Source: DASSUW01 sp963803335 (GTDB lineage: Bacteria > Actinomycetota > Thermoleophilia > Solirubrobacterales > Solirubrobacteraceae). Taken from it: 64,000 nucleotides of DNA. Under the pieces are notes generated by a model. The model searched no databases, was not told where the DNA came from, and was given only the letters and a program-made list of their open reading frames with translations. Numbering within the stretch: the first letter of the stretch is position 1; every line of letters begins with the position of its first letter. The DNA lies in assembly GCA_963803335.1 (NCBI GenBank), contig CAWDME010000010.1, positions 1 through 64,000 of the forward strand. The letters run 5' to 3'. Both the position numbers and the translations under genes were made by a program. Positions 53,334 through 61,638 of this stretch are shown here, in pieces.

Positions 53334-54279
53334 GGCATGCCTCCCTCACGTCGTCCACCTGCGGGAGCACGGCCTGCTCGAGCGTCGGCGAGAACGGGAT
53401 CGGCACGTCGGGCGTGGCGACGCGCACGACCGGGCCGTCGAGGTCCTCCCAGGCCTTCTCGGCGATCAGCGCCGCGACCTGGGCGCCGGCGGCGCACGTC
53501 CGGTTGGCCTCGTCGACGATCACGACCTTCGAACACTTGCGCACCGACGCGAGGATCGCCTCCTCGTCGAGCGGCACCAGCGAGCGCAGGTCGAGCACCT
53601 CGACGGAGGCGCCGTCGAGGTCCTCGGTCGCCTCGAGCGCCGTGTGCACCATCGCGCCGTACGCGATCACCGTCAGGTCGGTGCCCTCGCGGGCGACGCG
53701 CGCGGTGAACGGAGTCTCGTACGTGCCCTCGGGAACGTCGCCCTTCACGCGCCGGTACAGGTGCTTGTGCTCCATGAACACGACCGGGTTGGGGTCGTGC
53801 ACGGCGGAGATCAGCAGGCCCTTGGCGTCCTCGGCCGTCGACGGGGCGACGACCTTCAGACCGGGCGCGTGCATGAACCACGCCTCCGGGTTCTGCGAGT
53901 GGTACGGGCCGCCGGAGAAGCCACCGCCGGACGGCAGCCGGACGGTGATGTTCACCGACAGGCCCATCCGGTAGTACATCTTCCCGGCGACGTTGACGAG
54001 CTGGTCGAAGCCGCACGAGATGAAGTCGGCGAACTGCATCTCGGTGATCGGCCGCATGCCCTCGACGGCCGCGCCGATCGCGGTGCCGATGATGCCCGAC
54101 TCGGCCAGCGGCGTGTCCATCACGCGCAGTGGGCCGAACTCGTCGATGAAGCCGTCGGTCACCTTGAAGGCGCCGCCGAAGACGCCGATGTCCTCGCCCA
54201 TCACGAACACGCGCTCGTCGGCACGCATCTCCTGGCGCATGCCGTCGGAGATGGCCTGCAGGTAGGTCATGGTCGGCAT
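53314..54279 (-). CDS. 2-oxo acid dehydrogenase E1 beta subunit
   Basis: A 321-residue TPP-dependent E1 beta chain: MTYLQAISDGMRQEMRADERVFVMGEDIGVFGGAFKVT at the start, MDTPLAESGIIGTAIGAAVEGMRPITEMQF (with the TPP-interacting Glu), the ion-binding LPSGGGFSGGPYHSQNPEAWF and a transketolase C-terminal domain. It pairs with the alpha subunit encoded one base upstream and the E2 downstream. The branched-chain versus pyruvate or acetoin substrate cannot be settled from motifs. Confidence 0.95.
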   Translation of the reverse strand: MPTMTYLQAISDGMRQEMRADERVFVMGEDIGVFGGAFKVTDGFIDEFGPLRVMDTPLAESGIIGTAIGAAVEGMRPITEMQFADFISCGFDQLVNVAGKMYYRMGLSVNITVRLPSGGGFSGGPYHSQNPEAWFMHAPGLKVVAPSTAEDAKGLLISAVHDPNPVVFMEHKHLYRRVKGDVPEGTYETPFTARVAREGTDLTVIAYGAMVHTALEATEDLDGASVEVLDLRSLVPLDEEAILASVRKCSKVVIVDEANRTCAAGAQVAALIAEKAWEDLDGPVVRVATPDVPIPFSPTLEQAVLPQVDDVREACRELLEY

Positions 54280-54280
54280 G

Positions 54281-55327
54281 TCAGCCCGCCTTGAACCCGG
54301 ACCAGGGCGCCGCGCCGTCCTCGAGCAGCGCGGGCTCGTCGGCGAACAGCCGGTCGGTCGCGCTGTCGGGGTCGGGCAGCGGGGCCTTCATGGCCTCCTC
54401 GGCGGCGGCGTCGATCGTGGCCTTGACCTCGTCGCGCACGGCCTGGACGTCGACGCCGAGTGCTTCGAGCCGGCGCACCTGACGGTCGATCGGGTCCTTC
54501 GCGCGCCACTCCTCCACCTGCTCCTTGGGCACGTACTTCATATCGTCGTGCGCGGCGTGGCCGTGCATGCGCATGGTCACGGCCTCGATCAGCGTCGGGC
54601 CGTCGCCCGCGAGCGCGCGCTCGCGCGCCTTGCGCACGCCCTCGAACATCGCCTCGGGGTCGTTGCCGTCGACGCTCTCGCCGGGGAAGCCGTAGGTGGC
54701 GGCGCGCTCGACCGGGTTGACCGCGAACTGCTGGTTGGTCGGCGTCGAGTACGCGTACTGGTTGTTCTCCAGCACGAAGATCACCGGGAGCTTCTGCACG
54801 CCGGCCCAGTTCATGGCCTCGTGGAAGTCGCCGCGCGAGGTCGAGCCGTCGCCGAACCAGGTCATGGCGACGCGCTGCTCGCCGCGCATCTTGAAGGCCA
54901 TCGCGAGGCCGGTGGCGATCAGCATCATGTCGGGGAGCATCGAGACCATGCCGACGCAGCCCTTCGTGCGATCGCCGAAGTGCACGTTGCCGTCGCGCCC
55001 GCCCGTGATGCCGGTCTCGCGGCCCATGTACTGGGCGAAGATCCGCGCGGGCTCGACGCCGCGGATCACGTGCGCCGCAAGGTCGCGGTGCAGGATGCAC
55101 AGCCGGTCACGGGGGCCCATCGCCCACGTCGCTCCGGCCGACACCGCCTCCTGGCCGAAGCCGTCGTAGAACGAGCCGGGGACCTTGCCCTGGCGGTAGA
55201 GCATCATCGCTCGCTCCTCGATGCCGCGCATCATCAGCATCGCGCGGAGGAGGCCAACCCTGTCTTCAGTCGTCAGGTGCTCGGATACGTCGGGCGGTAC
55301 CGACTGCTGAGCCGTTTCCGTCGCCAT
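54281..55327 (-). CDS. 2-oxo acid dehydrogenase E1 alpha subunit
   Basis: A 348-residue TPP-binding E1 alpha chain. The N-terminal AMLMMRGIEERAMMLYRQGKVPGSFYDGFGQEAVSAG is standard. The TPP motif runs from WFGDGSTSRGDFHEAMNWAG to LENNQYAYS (near residues 168-200), and the phosphorylation-loop-like segment RMHGHAAHDDMKYVP is present. ATG 55327 is used. An in-frame extension begins upstream (up to 55435) but is basic and less family-like. First gene of the E1 alpha-E1 beta-E2 operon. Confidence 0.95.
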   Translation of the reverse strand: MATETAQQSVPPDVSEHLTTEDRVGLLRAMLMMRGIEERAMMLYRQGKVPGSFYDGFGQEAVSAGATWAMGPRDRLCILHRDLAAHVIRGVEPARIFAQYMGRETGITGGRDGNVHFGDRTKGCVGMVSMLPDMMLIATGLAMAFKMRGEQRVAMTWFGDGSTSRGDFHEAMNWAGVQKLPVIFVLENNQYAYSTPTNQQFAVNPVERAATYGFPGESVDGNDPEAMFEGVRKARERALAGDGPTLIEAVTMRMHGHAAHDDMKYVPKEQVEEWRAKDPIDRQVRRLEALGVDVQAVRDEVKATIDAAAEEAMKAPLPDPDSATDRLFADEPALLEDGAAPWSGFKAG

Positions 55328-55472
55328 CTGGCGTGCCTTCACCCTTTCCTCTGTCGGCGCGTGCCGGGATCGCCGGGCTGCACCCGCTTCGCGCTTGGCC
55401 GCCTTCCGGGATCTCCGGTCGGGTGGCGTGAACACGCCGGACAGGGTAGGGCATGGGAGTTACGCTGGAGTA

Positions 55473-56072
55473 ATGTCGGTGGAGCGCGTGTGGTCGCGGC
55501 GTCTGCGCTGGCGCTTCAGCGGGGCGTGGCAGTGGCCCGCGTTCGTGGTGCTCACGCTGGTAGACGGCGTCCTGCTCACCGTGCAGCCGCCGTACTCGGG
55601 CGGGCCGCCCGCCGTGTTCCCGGGCGTGCTCCTGGCGGCGTTCTTGAACCTGCTGGCCGTGGCGGTCGTCGCGCCGCTGCTCGGGCTGCTCGTCCGGCGG
55701 CGGATGCGCCCGGACCTCCCGCGCGCCATCGCCGCCGACTACGCGGGCGCATGGCTGCTGGTGTCGATCACCGCCGTGATCCTCCTCGGCGGCCTCGTCC
55801 ACCGCTCCGCCGCCGGCGCCGAGAACGCGCGCGAGCGCGCCGTCGCGCGCGCGATGCACGACTACGTGGTCTCGTCGGCGCCGGAGTACATGGGCGGGCT
55901 CGACCACATCGACGCGATCCGGATCGAGCGCGACCGTTACCGCACCTGTGTCCCGGGGCCTGACGAGCAGCACGCGCTGTGCCTGTACGTGCGGACCGAC
56001 CAGCAGCCCCCGGGCATCACGCGCGACACCTCCGAGGAGCCGAACAGCATCTTCCGCCGCCCGCCGGGCTAG
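55473..56072 (+). CDS. Membrane protein of unknown function
   Basis: A 199-residue protein with about three helices (WPAFVVLTLVDGVLLTV, FPGVLLAAFLNLLAVAVVAPLLGLLV, AGAWLLVSITAVILLGGLV), followed by an extracytoplasmic domain (from about residue 115) with SAPEYMGGLDHIDAIRIERDRYRTCVPG and ALCLYVRTDQQPPGITRD. Two Cys residues in the domain could pair. A CTGGAG site precedes the ATG. Not assigned to a named family. Divergent from the E1 alpha gene. Confidence 0.78.
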   Translation: MSVERVWSRRLRWRFSGAWQWPAFVVLTLVDGVLLTVQPPYSGGPPAVFPGVLLAAFLNLLAVAVVAPLLGLLVRRRMRPDLPRAIAADYAGAWLLVSITAVILLGGLVHRSAAGAENARERAVARAMHDYVVSSAPEYMGGLDHIDAIRIERDRYRTCVPGPDEQHALCLYVRTDQQPPGITRDTSEEPNSIFRRPPG

Positions 56073-56105
56073 AAGCGCTCGCCGTGCAGGGCCGGGCCAA
56101 CTTCG

Positions 56106-56242
56106 GGCATTGACGGAGGCAGGATGGGCCTGGTCTCCGGTGCGTGGGCGGATTTACTACCTATACGGTCGTTTATCCGCCCAGGGCGGGAAATCGACCG
56201 CGACAGACCGCGCGGCCGGCTCCCCAGCCTCCCTACCCAGCC
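56106..56242 (+). other. Intergenic structured element, copy 2
   Basis: Shares ordered blocks with 36749-36926: GCATTGACGGAGGC, GGTCGTTTA, AAATCGACCGCGACAGACCGC and CCCTACCCAGC. Two mutually exclusive stems are possible: GGGCGGAT/ATCCGCCC (56146-56153 with 56175-56182) and CGGTCG/CGACCG (56166-56171 with 56195-56200). It lies in a 308-bp gap upstream of the gene at 56381. The remainder of the gap shows no gene. Confidence 0.4.
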
Positions 56243-56380
56243 GCAGTTCGCCGGCGCTAAAGCACGCGCGAAGCCGCGCCGCGTCAGGCATCGAACGCCG
56301 CGAGCGTCGGACAAACGGCCAAACCCATGGACGTATGTCCGGTTTTTGGGAGACTGGAACGCGGAAACTCTCAGGCTCCG

Positions 56381-56971
56381 ATGAACGTGCGTGGCATCTT
56401 CCCCAGCCTGGGCGCCGGCGGGTCCTTGATTGCGGCCGTGTTGTGCGCCGCTGCCGTGTTCGGTGGCGCTCTCGCGTTCCGCGTGGGAGGCTCCGGCACC
56501 GCCGAGGCGAACGCCGGTGACGTCACGGTTCCGAACCGCACTGTCCGGGCGCAGACGTCCTCATCGGGCCTGGTGAGGACCGTCGCAGCGCTCGCGACAG
56601 TGGGGCGTCGGGAGGCGAGCGCGCCTGCCGCGCGGCCGCGCGCTCGTGCACGGACGCGCGTCCGCACGCGCACCGGCACGCAGCCCACCACCACCGTCTC
56701 CCCGCGCCCGGTCGCACCCAGCGCGCCGCCCACCGGCGCGCCCGCCGCACCGGCACAGCGATCCGGCAACGCGCCCCCGCCCGTGACCGACCAGGTGACC
56801 GGCACCGCACAGCGCACGGTCGCGCAGGTCCGCCAGGTCGCGCAGCCGGTCATCGACCAGGTCCCGCAGCCGGCGCAGGAGCACGCGAACAGCGTCACCG
56901 GCACCGTGGAGCAGGTGGCCGGGACCGTCGACGACACCGTCAACGGGCTCGCCGGCGGGCTGCTGCCGTAG
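56381..56971 (+). CDS. Single-pass Pro/Ala/Thr-rich surface protein
   Basis: A 196-residue protein with a membrane helix (LIAAVLCAAAVFGGALAF, about residues 16-33), an Arg-rich low-complexity stretch, a Pro/Ala/Thr-rich region and a C-terminal amphipathic repeat-like part (TVAQVRQVAQPVIDQVPQPAQEH, VTGTVEQVAGTVDDTVNGLAGGLLP). The composition suggests an extended extracytoplasmic stalk. No known domain. Possible upstream RNA element at 56106. Confidence 0.7.
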   Translation: MNVRGIFPSLGAGGSLIAAVLCAAAVFGGALAFRVGGSGTAEANAGDVTVPNRTVRAQTSSSGLVRTVAALATVGRREASAPAARPRARARTRVRTRTGTQPTTTVSPRPVAPSAPPTGAPAAPAQRSGNAPPPVTDQVTGTAQRTVAQVRQVAQPVIDQVPQPAQEHANSVTGTVEQVAGTVDDTVNGLAGGLLP

Positions 56972-57044
56972 ATCCGCTGTCGATTTCCGGGCGCCCCGTT
57001 CGTCTTGGAGAGGACCACGTACTCTCCGGCGCAGGAGGACCCCC

Positions 57045-57389
57045 ATGAAGTACATGCTCCAGATCTACGGCAACATCACGCGCGAGCAGTTCGCCACGAT
57101 GTCCGAGGACGAGCGCAACGCGCTGTACGCCGCGTGGGGCGAGGTCAACCAGACGCCGGGCATCACCCCTGGCATGGAGCTCGCCGACCCGGCGACCGCG
57201 ACGACCGTGCGCGTTCAGGACGGCAGGACGCTGACCACCGATGGCCCGTTCGTGGAGGTCAAGGAGGCGCTCGGCGGCTTCCTCATCTTCGAGGCTGACG
57301 ATCTCGACGCCGCGATCGAGCTGGCGTCCCGCATCCCGACTGCGCGCATGGGCGGGGCGATCGAGATCCGGCCGGTGGTGGAGCGCTGA
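57045..57389 (+). CDS. YCII-related (DGPF) protein, second copy
   Basis: A 114-residue protein of the same length as the copy at 18755-19099: MKYMLQIYGNITREQFATMSEDER, TVRVQDGRTLTTDGPFVEVKEALGGF and RMGGAIEIRPVVER. The AGGAGGACCCCC ribosome site precedes the ATG. Its TGA overlaps the CTG that starts the partner sigma factor. YCII/DGPF proteins regularly accompany this sigma type. Confidence 0.9.
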   Translation: MKYMLQIYGNITREQFATMSEDERNALYAAWGEVNQTPGITPGMELADPATATTVRVQDGRTLTTDGPFVEVKEALGGFLIFEADDLDAAIELASRIPTARMGGAIEIRPVVER

Positions 57390-58549
57390 TCGAGCAGGTC
57401 TTCCGGGATCAGTGGGGTCGCGTGCTGGCCTCGCTGATCGGTTACCTCGGCGACTTCGACCTCGCCGAGGAGGCCGCGCAGGAGGCGTTCACGATCGCCG
57501 CGCAGCGGTGGCCGGTCGACGGGATGCCCGACAACCCGGCCGCCTGGCTGGCTCGCACGGGCCGCAACGTCGCGATCGATCGCATCCGCCGCGAGCGCAC
57601 GCTGCAGGCCAAGACGCAGCTGCTCGAGCGCCCGGAGGCCACTGAGGACGAGATGGACGACACCCTGTTCCCAGACGAGCGGCTCGAGCTGATCTTCACC
57701 TGCTGCCATCCGGCGCTCGCGACCGAGGCGCAGGTGGCGCTCACGCTGCGCGCGCTCGGCGGCCTGGAGACCGACGAGATCGCGCGCGCGTTCCTCGTTC
57801 CCGAGGCGACGATGGCGCAGCGGCTGGTCCGCGCCAAGAAGAAGATCAGGGAGGCCGGGATCCCGTTCCGCACGCCGCCTGCGCACCTGCTGCCGGACCG
57901 GCTGGCGGCCGTGCTCGCGGTCGTCTACCTGATCTTCAACGAGGGCTATGACGGCCGCGGCGACCTCGCCGTCGAGGCGATCCGGCTCGGCAGCGCGCTC
58001 GTCGAGTTGATGCCCGACGAGCCCGAGGTGGCCGGCCTGCTCGCGCTGATGCTGCTGCACGACTCGCGCCGGGCGGCGCGCTTCGCAGCCGGCGAGCTCG
58101 TGCTGCTCGCCGATCAGGACCGCTCGCTCTGGGATCAGAAGAAGATCGCCGCCGGGCGCGCCCTGCTCGACCGCGCGCTCGCGCTGCGCGGCACCGGCCC
58201 GTACGTCGTCCAGGCCGCGATCGCCTCGCTGCACGCCGACGACGCGCCCGACTGGCCGGAGATCGCCGCGCTGTACGGCGAGCTCGCGCGTCAGACCGGC
58301 TCGCCGGTCGTGGAGCTCAACCGGGCCGTCGCGGTGGCCGAGGCCGAGGGGCTCGAGGCGGGCCTGGCCGCGATCGACGAGCTACACGGCCTCGACGGCT
58401 ATCACTACCTGCACGCCGCGCGGGCCGACCTGCTGCGCCGGCTCGGCCGCGCCGACGAGGCGCGCGCCGCCTACCGGCGCGCGCTCGAGCTCGTGCACTC
58501 CGACGTGGAGCGGCGGTTCCTAGAGCGCCAGCTGGAGCGGGTTCTCTAG
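57386..58549 (+). CDS. ECF sigma factor with C-terminal TPR-like extension, second copy
   Basis: About 387 residues, the same length as the paralogue at 17589-18752. Region 2 is FDLAEEAAQEAFTIAAQRWPVDGMPDNPAAWLARTGRNVAIDRIRRER. Region 4 is QVALTLRALGGLETDEIARAFLVPEATMAQRLVRAKKKI. The C-terminal helical domain has YLIFNEGYDGRGDLAVEAIRLG and LLADQDRSLWD. The family normally begins MIEQVFRD; here LIEQVFRD starts at CTG 57386 within a CTGA overlap with the YCII stop. GTG 57422 is the first conventional start but would remove 12 conserved residues. The 3' end overlaps the convergent E2 gene by 30 bp. Confidence 0.9.
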   Translation: MIEQVFRDQWGRVLASLIGYLGDFDLAEEAAQEAFTIAAQRWPVDGMPDNPAAWLARTGRNVAIDRIRRERTLQAKTQLLERPEATEDEMDDTLFPDERLELIFTCCHPALATEAQVALTLRALGGLETDEIARAFLVPEATMAQRLVRAKKKIREAGIPFRTPPAHLLPDRLAAVLAVVYLIFNEGYDGRGDLAVEAIRLGSALVELMPDEPEVAGLLALMLLHDSRRAARFAAGELVLLADQDRSLWDQKKIAAGRALLDRALALRGTGPYVVQAAIASLHADDAPDWPEIAALYGELARQTGSPVVELNRAVAVAEAEGLEAGLAAIDELHGLDGYHYLHAARADLLRRLGRADEARAAYRRALELVHSDVERRFLERQLERVL

Positions 58550-59893
58550 CCGCTCGCGGATGCGACCGAGGAACTCGGCGGCGTCGGCGCCGTAGAGGAT
58601 CCGGTGATCGCACGAGAGCGTGAGGCGCATGATGTTGCGCACCACGACCTCGCCGTCGCGCACGACCGGCGTCGGCGTCATCGCGCCGACGGCCAGGATC
58701 GCCGCCTGCGGCGGGTTGATCACGGCGACGAAGCTCTGGATGCCGAACATGCCGAGGTTGGAGACCGTGAACGTGCCCGAGGACAGCTCCGGCGGCGTGA
58801 TCGCGCCGGCCCGCACCCGCTCGGCGAGCGCGCGCGTCTCTCGCGAGATCTGGCCGAGCGACTTGGTGTCGGCGTCGAACACGGTCGGCACCACCAGCGC
58901 GTCCTGCCCCGCCACCGCGACGCCGACGTTCACGCGCGAGTAGAGCTCGAACTTGCCGTCGCGGTAGGCGCCGTTGGCGCGCGGGAAGTCGACGAGCGCG
59001 AGGGCGCTCGCCTTCACCACGAAGTCGTTGAAGGACGGCACGGACTGGCCCTCGTTGGCGGCGCCCTTCAGCCGCTTGCGCAGGTCGACGGCCTCTTCCA
59101 TGTCGACGTCGATGTTGAGCACGAAGTCCGGCGCCGTGGCCTTCGACTCGGCCATGCGCCGCGCGACCGTCTGCTGCAGGCGCGTGAGGTCGTGCGTCGT
59201 CGTCTCGCCCTTGCCGGCCTCCTTGTCACCGGAGATGACCGGCGGCGGCGCCTTCTGCTCGTCGCGCTCGGGCTCCGGCTGGGCTTCGGCCTCGGCGGGT
59301 GCCGCCGGCGCTTCGGCCTGCGCGCCGTCGCCCTTCGACGCGGCCTCCACGTCGGCCTTGACGATCCGCCCGCCCGGGCCGGTGCCCTGGAGGCCGGCGA
59401 TGTCGAGCCCGAGCTCACGCGCCATCCGGCGCGCGACCGGCGAGGCCTTGATGCGGCCGTTGCCGCCCGTCTCGGCCGGCTGCGGCTCCGCGCGCTCCTC
59501 TCGCTTCTCGTCGCCGCCCTCGCCCTCGTCCTCGTCGGATGGCTGCTCAGGCTCCTGCTGAGGCCTCTCTTCCGTGGCGGTCGCCGTCTCGCCCTCGCCG
59601 CCCTCGTCCTCGCCGCCCTCCTGCTGCACGCGCTCGGCCGGCGCGGCGCCGTTGGACTCTCCGCCCTCGCCGATCCGCGCGATCGTCTCGCCGACGGCCA
59701 GCGTGTCGCCCTCCTGGGCCACGATCGACAGCGTGCCGTCCTGATCGGCCTCGTAGGTCATGTTGGCCTTGTCCGTCTCGATCTCGACGATCTCGTCGCC
59801 CCGCGACACCTCGTCGCCGTCGGACTTGAGCCACTTGAGGATCGTGCCCTCCTCCATCGAGTCGGACAGGCGGGGCATCGCTACGTCGGCCAT
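58520..59893 (-). CDS. Dihydrolipoamide acyltransferase E2 (second copy, PdhC-like)
   Basis: A 457-residue E2. The lipoyl domain (about residues 1-76) has its Lys in VEIETDKANMTYEA. A long Glu/Gly/Ala/Gln-rich acidic linker (about 80-150) leads to the peripheral-subunit-binding domain (IKASPVARRMARELGLDIAGLQGTGPGGRIVKADVEAA) and a catalytic domain with TFTVSNLGMFGIQSFVAVINPPQAAILAVG and SCDHRILYGADAAEFL. In the usual HRxxDG active-site motif the Asp is Tyr here. It stands alone, without adjacent E1 genes, and converges on the sigma gene. Confidence 0.93.
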   Translation of the reverse strand: MADVAMPRLSDSMEEGTILKWLKSDGDEVSRGDEIVEIETDKANMTYEADQDGTLSIVAQEGDTLAVGETIARIGEGGESNGAAPAERVQQEGGEDEGGEGETATATEERPQQEPEQPSDEDEGEGGDEKREERAEPQPAETGGNGRIKASPVARRMARELGLDIAGLQGTGPGGRIVKADVEAASKGDGAQAEAPAAPAEAEAQPEPERDEQKAPPPVISGDKEAGKGETTTHDLTRLQQTVARRMAESKATAPDFVLNIDVDMEEAVDLRKRLKGAANEGQSVPSFNDFVVKASALALVDFPRANGAYRDGKFELYSRVNVGVAVAGQDALVVPTVFDADTKSLGQISRETRALAERVRAGAITPPELSSGTFTVSNLGMFGIQSFVAVINPPQAAILAVGAMTPTPVVRDGEVVVRNIMRLTLSCDHRILYGADAAEFLGRIRERLENPLQLAL

Positions 59894-59909
59894 GGCGGGA
59901 GTGTAGGGA

Positions 59910-60644
59910 TCAGGCCGCGGCGGCAACCTCCAGCCGACCGAGCGGGAGCTCGAGGTCGTGGGCGGCGAGCAGGTCCTCGTCGCGGAGGATGTCCAGGCAC
60001 GGCCCGTCGGCGACGATGCGCCCGGCCGACAGGATCACCGCGCGCTCGCACAGCTCGGCGGCGAACAGCAGATCGTGGGTGACCACGAGCATCGTTTGGT
60101 CGAGCCGGCCGAGCATCTCCAGCAGCTCGCGGCGCGAGCGCGGGTCGAGGCTGGCCGACGGTTCGTCGAGGACCAGCAGGCGCGGGTCCATCGCCAGCAC
60201 GGTGGCGATTGCTACGCGCCGGCGCTGGCCGAGCGAGAGCTGATGTGGCGCGCGGTCGGCGGCGTCGAGCATCCGCACCGTCGTGAGCGCGGCGTCGACC
60301 CGCGCGGCGACGTCTGTCGCACCGAGGTTGAGCGGCCCGAACGCGACGTCCTCGCGCACCGTCGGCATGAACAGCTGGTCGTCCGGGTCCTGGAATACGA
60401 GCCCGACCCGCGCGCGCAGCTCACGCTGCAAGCCGCCCCCGACGTCGATCCCGGCCACCTCCAGCGCGCCGTCGCCCTGCAGCAGCCCGTTGAGGTGCAG
60501 CATCAGCGTCGTCTTGCCGGCGCCGTTCGGGCCGAGCACCGCGACGCGCTCGCCGTGGCGCACCGAGAGGTCGACGCCGTCGAGCCCGGTCACGCCGTTG
60601 GGGTAGTGGAAGCGCAGCCCGCGCGCCTCGATCGCACAGCTCAT
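59910..60644 (-). CDS. cbiO: Energy-coupling-factor ATPase CbiO
   Basis: A 244-residue ATPase of a cobalt/nickel ECF importer. Walker A is VLGPNGAGKTTLML (near residue 37), the Q-loop VFQDPDDQLFMPTV carries the DDQ signature of ECF ATPases, the signature motif is LSLGQRRRVAIA, and Walker B is LLVLDEPSASLD followed by the VTHD loop. ATG 60644 overlaps the cbiQ stop as ATGA. Last gene of the fur-cbiMNQO run. Confidence 0.94.
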   Translation of the reverse strand: MSCAIEARGLRFHYPNGVTGLDGVDLSVRHGERVAVLGPNGAGKTTLMLHLNGLLQGDGALEVAGIDVGGGLQRELRARVGLVFQDPDDQLFMPTVREDVAFGPLNLGATDVAARVDAALTTVRMLDAADRAPHQLSLGQRRRVAIATVLAMDPRLLVLDEPSASLDPRSRRELLEMLGRLDQTMLVVTHDLLFAAELCERAVILSAGRIVADGPCLDILRDEDLLAAHDLELPLGRLEVAAAA

Positions 60645-61402
60645 CCCATCACTCCGATCAGGACGCGCAGCGGCACCAGCGCCACCGCGAGGGCGGTCAG
60701 GAACAGCACATCGGCCCGCGCGAAGGCCAGCGCGCGCAAGCGCGGCGTGGCGCCGGTGTATCCGCGCGCCAGCATCGCCACGTACACGCGCTCGCCGCGG
60801 TCGTACGTACGCAGGAACAACGCGGTGGCGACGCGGCCGATCGCCGCCGCCTGCAGCGCGTGCCGTGGCCGGTAACCGCGCGCGGCGAGCGCGACGCGCA
60901 TCCGCCGCACCTCGCCGCCGATCACGAACAGGTAGCGGTACATGAAGCCGGCGATCAGCGTCAGCAGTCGTGGGGCGCGCATCCGCTCGAGCCCGTGCAG
61001 CACGTCCGGGAACGTCGTCGTCGCGCCGAGCAGCACCGCGCTGACGGTCCCGATCAGCGCCTTCGTGCTGACGCCGGCGAACGTCGTCAACCCTTCGCGC
61101 GACAGCGCCAGGGGCCCGACGTCGACCGTCGCGCCGCCGCGCACGAACGGGACGAACAGGCCAACGAAGACCACGAGCGGGAGCACGACCTTCGCCCGCG
61201 GCCAGATCACGCGCGGGCCGACCCGCGCGAGCGCGGCGATCGCCGCCAGCGCCAGCGCGCACGCGGCCAGCACCGGCCAGGCGTGCGGCGGCGTCGAGAC
61301 CGCGACGACCGTGATCCCGGCGAGGCCGACGATCTTCGCTCGCGGGTCGAGCCGGTGGACGCGGCTGTCGCCGACGACGCCGGATGCGTGCCAGGCGCTC
61401 AC
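60641..61402 (-). CDS. cbiQ: ECF transporter T component CbiQ
   Basis: A 253-residue membrane coupling subunit. RVHRLDPRAKIVGLAGITVVAVST is the typical start, and the cytoplasmic Ala-Arg-Gly coupling helices appear as ALAARGYRP and AMLARGYTG, which bind the ATPases. Five or six helices. GTG start in a GTGA overlap with the PDGLE/CbiN gene. Confidence 0.93.
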   Translation of the reverse strand: MSAWHASGVVGDSRVHRLDPRAKIVGLAGITVVAVSTPPHAWPVLAACALALAAIAALARVGPRVIWPRAKVVLPLVVFVGLFVPFVRGGATVDVGPLALSREGLTTFAGVSTKALIGTVSAVLLGATTTFPDVLHGLERMRAPRLLTLIAGFMYRYLFVIGGEVRRMRVALAARGYRPRHALQAAAIGRVATALFLRTYDRGERVYVAMLARGYTGATPRLRALAFARADVLFLTALAVALVPLRVLIGVMG

Positions 61403-61638
61403 CGGCGCACCGCCCGCGCGATGCCGTAGCCGGCGGCGAACACGATCAGCGTGCCCGCGAAGCCGCCGAGCGCGGCCTGGTAGTCGACCAGCGGCGCGCG
61501 CGGTGCGGCTTGGCGCGCGGCGAAGCCCTTGTCCGCCGCCACACGGGTGAGCCCGTCCGGGGCCGACGAGGCGAGCGGTGACATGGCGGTGGCCAGCCCG
61601 ACCGCGAGCGCGAGGGCGAGCACTGTGAACCACCTCAT
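61399..61638 (-). CDS. cbiN: CbiN-like PDGLE-domain protein
   Basis: A 79-residue small subunit with two membrane helices and the PDGLE-type motif (SSAPDGLTRVAADKGFA, near residue 27), where Thr replaces Glu. It substitutes for CbiN and assists CbiM in metal loading. It is linked by ATGA to cbiM and GTGA to cbiQ. Confidence 0.87.
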   Translation of the reverse strand: MRWFTVLALALAVGLATAMSPLASSAPDGLTRVAADKGFAARQAAPRAPLVDYQAALGGFAGTLIVFAAGYGIARAVRR

